A stretch of DNA of 64,000 nucleotides from Tidjanibacter sp. GTDB taxonomy: Bacteria; Bacteroidota; Bacteroidia; Bacteroidales; Rikenellaceae. Under the pieces are notes generated by a model, which saw nothing but the letters and a program-made list of their open reading frames with translations, was not told where the DNA came from and ran no database searches. The stretch covers positions 40,434-104,433 of the forward strand of contig JAFQNC010000018.1 of NCBI GenBank assembly GCA_017396085.1, written 5' to 3'. Shown here piece after piece: positions 61,601 to 64,000 of the stretch. The translations under genes were made by a program, and so were the position numbers. Every line of letters starts with the position of its first letter. Position 1 is the first letter of the stretch.

Positions 61601-62586
61601 AGCCCTTCTATCGCTCTGCAACCACTTCGTCAGAGAATGGTTTTGGCATTGGGTTGAGCCTTGTGAAATTGTTGGTGGACAAACACGAGGGTGTCATCAC
61701 CGCAGGCCGTAGTGAGACCTTGGGTGGCCTGATGGTAACCATACGTCTGCCACAGGGGGTGGTGCTCAGCAACAACACCAACGTGGTGGCGGAGAGCGAA
61801 AAGAACGAAGAACCAATGGTGGACATCTCCGGACACGAATGTAATCTTCTGATTGTGGAGGACACCGAGGAGATGTTGGAGTTCTTGATGAAAAACCTCG
61901 GCTACCATTTCAATGTCTTTGGGGCAAAAAATGGGCGCAAAGCATTGGAAGTTCTCGAACAGCAAGCCATAGACCTCATTGTGAGCGACATTGTGATGCC
62001 GGAGATGGATGGATTTGAATTGTTGGGGGCTGTTAGGGGCGACAAGATGTTGTGCCACATTCCTGTGGTGTTGCTCTCGGCACAAGGCACCGTGAACTCC
62101 AAAATCACCGGACTTGACTATGGCGCCGATGCCTACATCGAAAAGCCCTTCTCGCTCAACCACATCAGGGCCACCATCGACAATCTGCTGAAAAACCGCA
62201 AAGTGCTCTTTGATAGGTTTGCCAGTATGCCGAGCCTTGAATATGGTAAGGGCGAACTCAAACGCCACGACAGTGAGTGGCTGGAGCAGGTTAATAATAT
62301 CATTACACGCAACTTCACCAACGAGAAGTTCAGTGTCGATATGCTCGCAGCCGAAATGGCGCTCTCGCGCAGTAACCTCAGGCGCAAACTCAAAGGTGTA
62401 ACAGGACTTGCCCCAATCGACTACATCCGACTCGTGAGGCTCAAATCGGCAGCCACTCTGCTTAAAGAGGGTAAGCACCGAGTGAATGAGGTGTGCTATA
62501 TGGTTGGGTTCCAAAACCACTCCTACTTTGCCCGCTGTTTCCAGAAGCAGTTTGGCGTGTTGCCGAAGGATTATATGAAAGAGTAG
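58621..62586 (+). CDS. Hybrid two-component regulator (HTCS) of the PUL
   Basis: A 1321-residue sensor and regulator in one chain. Signal peptide 1-22. Periplasmic sensor ~25-690: many Reg_prop blades (HIWFGTKDGINRFNG, LWIGTYFNGVYYL, NVWVATENGGLNYLD) forming two propellers, then a Y_Y_Y domain (~695-775). Membrane helix ~781-800. HisKA with FFTHVAHEIKTPLTLI, His834. HATPase ~940-1060 (ANGLKYADSRIEV, DDGPGITETEKAKIFEPFYR). Receiver domain with LLIVEDTEEMLEFL and the acceptor Asp1123 in VSDIVMPEMDG. AraC helix-turn-helix ~1240-1321. The ATG at 58621 gives a proper signal; an upstream open frame lacks one. Direct sensing of an oligosaccharide is the norm for the family. Confidence 0.95.
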   Translation: MKHRLYITFIAACLLCGQLCLAQPMSVMRHYDAKSGLSDNTVRTILQDAAGHIWFGTKDGINRFNGVHITRFGSYPRTADNPLLNTLKLCPHNTDEDKIWVAAVDGLYLFDQMSGEFTFLDIKAEDSVGLKTLVADVCYDALGGLWIATVNGLFYYNELLGCLRHYTHEEGQPSSLPSNAVSCILRDSSGDMWFGTRMGLARYRRGVDKFDNYYLEHKRSDSTPFEVTAIVESSDGELWLGTRYDGLLRLNQTTGKFHSYPVVGSSKDNTWIRTLHERNNNTLLVGTEDGLFIFDYRTKTIQHQKSLGGESVYSLMADREGGLWIGTYFNGVYYLSPQSNNIRWYYDDGAEGSLTGNAVSQFCEDEKGNVWVATENGGLNYLDRRTGEFAHYGATNANHAVSHNNIHALMLDEHRLWIGTFSKGVDIMDTHTRRIVKNYHHSQDDTNSLPNNYVYCIYQTRNGDIYVGTMAGFCKYQPKRDNFHRFEQLRDIFVYDMVEDNEGRLWLASKDNGVWCYHHGEFKNYLNVPNDHTSLGNNHVIRAHLDKSGKVWFATEGGGICCYNADTDSFTNYDHRRNLYHHIIYGILDDDEGNLWLSSNYGIVRYNPTTFEQVVYTHEDGLQSNQFNYRSSMRGSDGMLYFGGVNGFNCFHPDRFHRNEVKPTANISGIVLHKPSSAYEISRIKARDKVVIGPQTASFEISYECLSFVSPSKNKYAYKVNKLHEDWVLTDKPSVTFMDMPAGDYRFLVRVANNDGVWSDNECFVDLTIQAPFWRTTTAKILYSLVAVVICALLLRRYLVWQKNKRERENKEMEGAMQQEIYRSKIEFFTHVAHEIKTPLTLIKAPLEAVLEEGKWGEDTQENLMVMQQNTDRLMELIKQLLSFRKIDNEGYQLSYSRVDINDFVRRIVKRFDSSKKSIHITANLPKESLVWMVDSEALTKIVSNLLANGLKYADSRIEVQATNVVVEGKNMLELTVSDDGPGITETEKAKIFEPFYRSATTSSENGFGIGLSLVKLLVDKHEGVITAGRSETLGGLMVTIRLPQGVVLSNNTNVVAESEKNEEPMVDISGHECNLLIVEDTEEMLEFLMKNLGYHFNVFGAKNGRKALEVLEQQAIDLIVSDIVMPEMDGFELLGAVRGDKMLCHIPVVLLSAQGTVNSKITGLDYGADAYIEKPFSLNHIRATIDNLLKNRKVLFDRFASMPSLEYGKGELKRHDSEWLEQVNNIITRNFTNEKFSVDMLAAEMALSRSNLRRKLKGVTGLAPIDYIRLVRLKSAATLLKEGKHRVNEVCYMVGFQNHSYFARCFQKQFGVLPKDYMKE

Positions 62587-62630
62587 AAAATGGTTGGCTC
62601 GGAACGTGAAACACGTAGAATAAAAAGTGA

Positions 62631-62638
62631 TATATTTG
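62631..62638 (+). promoter_or_regulatory. Promoter -7 box for aldose epimerase
   Basis: TATATTTG, 26 nt before the ATG at 62665. No TTG at the expected place. Confidence 0.55.
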
Positions 62639-62664
62639 TTGTCTTAAAAAAATATGAAAACAAA

Positions 62665-63789
62665 ATGAAAAAACTACTACTCCTTGTGGCTACCATCGCC
62701 ACCTTGTGCGCCTGCTCGCAGGTGCAACAGCCTCAACTCATTGATGCCGACAACTTTGCCACCACCATTGACGGCAAACCTGTGGCTCTCTACACCCTCA
62801 AAGGGGGCAGTTTGGTTATGCAGGTTACCAACTTTGGCGGTCGCGTGGTGGCCCTCTGGACTCCCGACCGAGAGGGTGCTATGGAGGACATTGTGTTGGG
62901 CTACAACAACATCGAAACATACATCAACAACCCCGGAGAGCGCTTCCTCGGTGCTTGTGTGGGCGTGGTGGCCAATCGCATTGGCGAGGGCCGCTTTGTG
63001 CTCAATGGCAAGGAGTACCACACCCCGCTGAACAACAATGGGCAGACGCTCCACGGAGGCAACCGTGGTGTGGATATGGTTGTGTGGGATGTGGTTGAGG
63101 TGAGCGACAATAGTATCACCCTGCACCTGCTGGCTGCCGATGGCGAGGAGGGCTTCCCCGGCAATAGGGACATCACGATGACCTACACGCTCACCGAGCA
63201 GAACGAATTTCGTGTGGACTACCTCATCACCACCGATGCTCCCGCTTTGGTGAACATCTCCCACCACTCCTTCTTCAACCTCAAAGGAGAGGGCCGTGGC
63301 ACCATCCTCGACCACGTGCTCACCATTGATGCCGACCACGTAACCCCCACCAACGAGTGGCTCATACCCACGGGCGAGGTAGCTGCGGTGGAGGGCACCC
63401 CTTATGATTTCCGCCAACCCCACACCATCGGTGAGCGCATCGACACCCCCAACGAGCAACTCGCTTTTGGCAAGGGTTACGATGCCAACTGGTGCCTCAA
63501 TCGTGCAGACGATGGCACGGTGCAGAGCGTGGCCACACTCTATTGCCCCTCCAATGGTCGCTATATGGAGGTGCTGACTGACCAAGTGGGTTTGCAGTTC
63601 TACTCGGGCAACTTCTTCGATGGCACCACCACGGGTAAGTATGGCCGCACGCTCAACTTCCGCGAGTCGGTAGCCCTTGAAACCCAGAAGTGGCCTGATG
63701 GTATAAACCACAAGAATTTCCCATCCATTGTGCTCAACCCCGAGGAGAAGTACACCCACACCTGCATCTACCGATTTACGACCAAATAG
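62665..63789 (+). CDS. Aldose 1-epimerase lipoprotein
   Basis: A 374-residue exported mutarotase that interconverts alpha and beta anomers of sugars. Lipobox LCAC (Cys16, followed by SQVQQPQ). GalM motifs: NFGGRVVALWTPDREG, GERFLGACVGVVANRIGEGRF (the N-R-I-x-x-x-x-F motif), LHGG, VNISHHSFFNL (His of H-x-x-x-N-L) and ESVALETQKWPDGINH (the E-x-Q-x-x-P-D-x-x-N-x-P motif, catalytic Glu). The frame begins 25 codons upstream but the ATG at 62665 gives the lipoprotein signal and lies just after a -7 box. Downstream of the HTCS gene; probably supports sugar uptake linked to the PUL. Confidence 0.92.
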   Translation: MKKLLLLVATIATLCACSQVQQPQLIDADNFATTIDGKPVALYTLKGGSLVMQVTNFGGRVVALWTPDREGAMEDIVLGYNNIETYINNPGERFLGACVGVVANRIGEGRFVLNGKEYHTPLNNNGQTLHGGNRGVDMVVWDVVEVSDNSITLHLLAADGEEGFPGNRDITMTYTLTEQNEFRVDYLITTDAPALVNISHHSFFNLKGEGRGTILDHVLTIDADHVTPTNEWLIPTGEVAAVEGTPYDFRQPHTIGERIDTPNEQLAFGKGYDANWCLNRADDGTVQSVATLYCPSNGRYMEVLTDQVGLQFYSGNFFDGTTTGKYGRTLNFRESVALETQKWPDGINHKNFPSIVLNPEEKYTHTCIYRFTTK

Positions 63790-63866
63790 GGGGGGTGCCC
63801 GACAAGGCGTTTTTGCGCCACGCAAGCCTTGCAAGACCTCTTGCTATACGATTTTCAACAACAAGA

Positions 63867-63898
63867 GCCTGTCTAACAAGTTTTTTTGTTAGGCAGGC
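63867..63898 (+). terminator. Hairpin after aldose epimerase
   Basis: GCCTGTCTAACAA pairs with TTGTTAGGCAGGC (one G-T) around a T-rich loop. A T-rich stretch follows on the plus strand. Confidence 0.6.
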
Positions 63899-64000
63899 TT
63901 GTTTGTTGTTGTGGATTTATGGAGGTAAAAATTCAATAGACGGGAATCGTAAAAGTTTCGATAAAATAGCATTAAGCGATGCAGACTTGCGTTAAATTGA
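63899..64000. other. Right edge, no gene recognised
   Basis: A/T-rich sequence. A minus-strand frame of about 36 codons stays open to the window edge but overlaps the hairpin and has no recognisable product. Confidence 0.4.

Noticed and set aside
63889..63999. Partial gene at the right edge on the minus strand
   Set aside because: Only about 36 codons, overlaps a hairpin, no recognisable residues.

Overview
This window looks like the chromosome of a Bacteroidales gut-type bacterium, plausibly Rikenellaceae/Alistipes-like because coding regions are fairly G+C-rich; the genus is inference. Evidence for the phylum: promoters of the Bacteroidetes type (-7 box TAnnTTTG, often with a TTG about 19-22 bp upstream), few Shine-Dalgarno sites, a SusC/SusD pair, a hybrid two-component regulator (HTCS), an Ala-rich C-terminal tail on ribosomal protein S16, and a PASTA-rluD neighbourhood.

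Layout. 0.2-2 kb: ndk, rimM, rpsP (minus strand). 2.3-10 kb: a small outer-membrane barrel, then a five-gene minus-strand operon (TetR regulator, TolC-type channel, RND adaptor, RND pump, PII-like protein). 10.1-10.25 kb: a strong candidate small RNA. 10.4-20.8 kb: family 9 glycosyltransferase, DUF4435 protein, SUI1 factor, a metallopeptidase/propeller/barrel protein, PBP1A, a 106-bp tandem palindromic repeat, asd and a GH16 glucanase. 21-31.8 kb: TamA/BamA-like protein, dapF, ruvX, def, tRNA-Lys, 5'-nucleotidase, a ThrRS-like/kinase fusion, gdhA, gcvT. 31.8-37.8 kb: repeat-rich spacers, tRNA-Glu, tgt, GT2, ECF sigma, PASTA protein, rluD. 37.9-41.4 kb: two GH13 amylases with their own promoter. 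41.6-58.2 kb: a polysaccharide utilisation locus (PUL), with its HTCS regulator and an aldose 1-epimerase divergent at 58.6-63.8 kb.

The most interesting part is the PUL. Transcribed leftward it encodes SusC, SusD, four consecutive heparinase II/III-type lyase paralogues, a GH88 unsaturated uronyl hydrolase and an exported PHP-domain phosphoesterase; no sulfatase is seen. Two lyase paralogues (607 and 688 aa) keep the catalytic Tyr, His and metal ligands. The other two (683 and 917 aa, both lipoproteins) share coordinated substitutions at these positions, and the 917-aa protein also carries a fimbrillin-like N-terminal domain. They may be glycan-binding pseudo-lyases or enzymes with altered chemistry. 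A 42-residue gene lies between the active-type and altered-type lyases. Two direct repeats 63 bp apart, plus an inverted half copy, lie between the HTCS gene and susC and are good operator candidates.

Working model (inference): the HTCS senses a uronic-acid oligosaccharide and induces the PUL; a surface lyase (688 aa) cuts the glycan, the altered lyases hold it, SusCD imports it, the periplasmic lyase (607 aa) and GH88 finish it, and the PHP enzyme removes a phosphate-type substituent.
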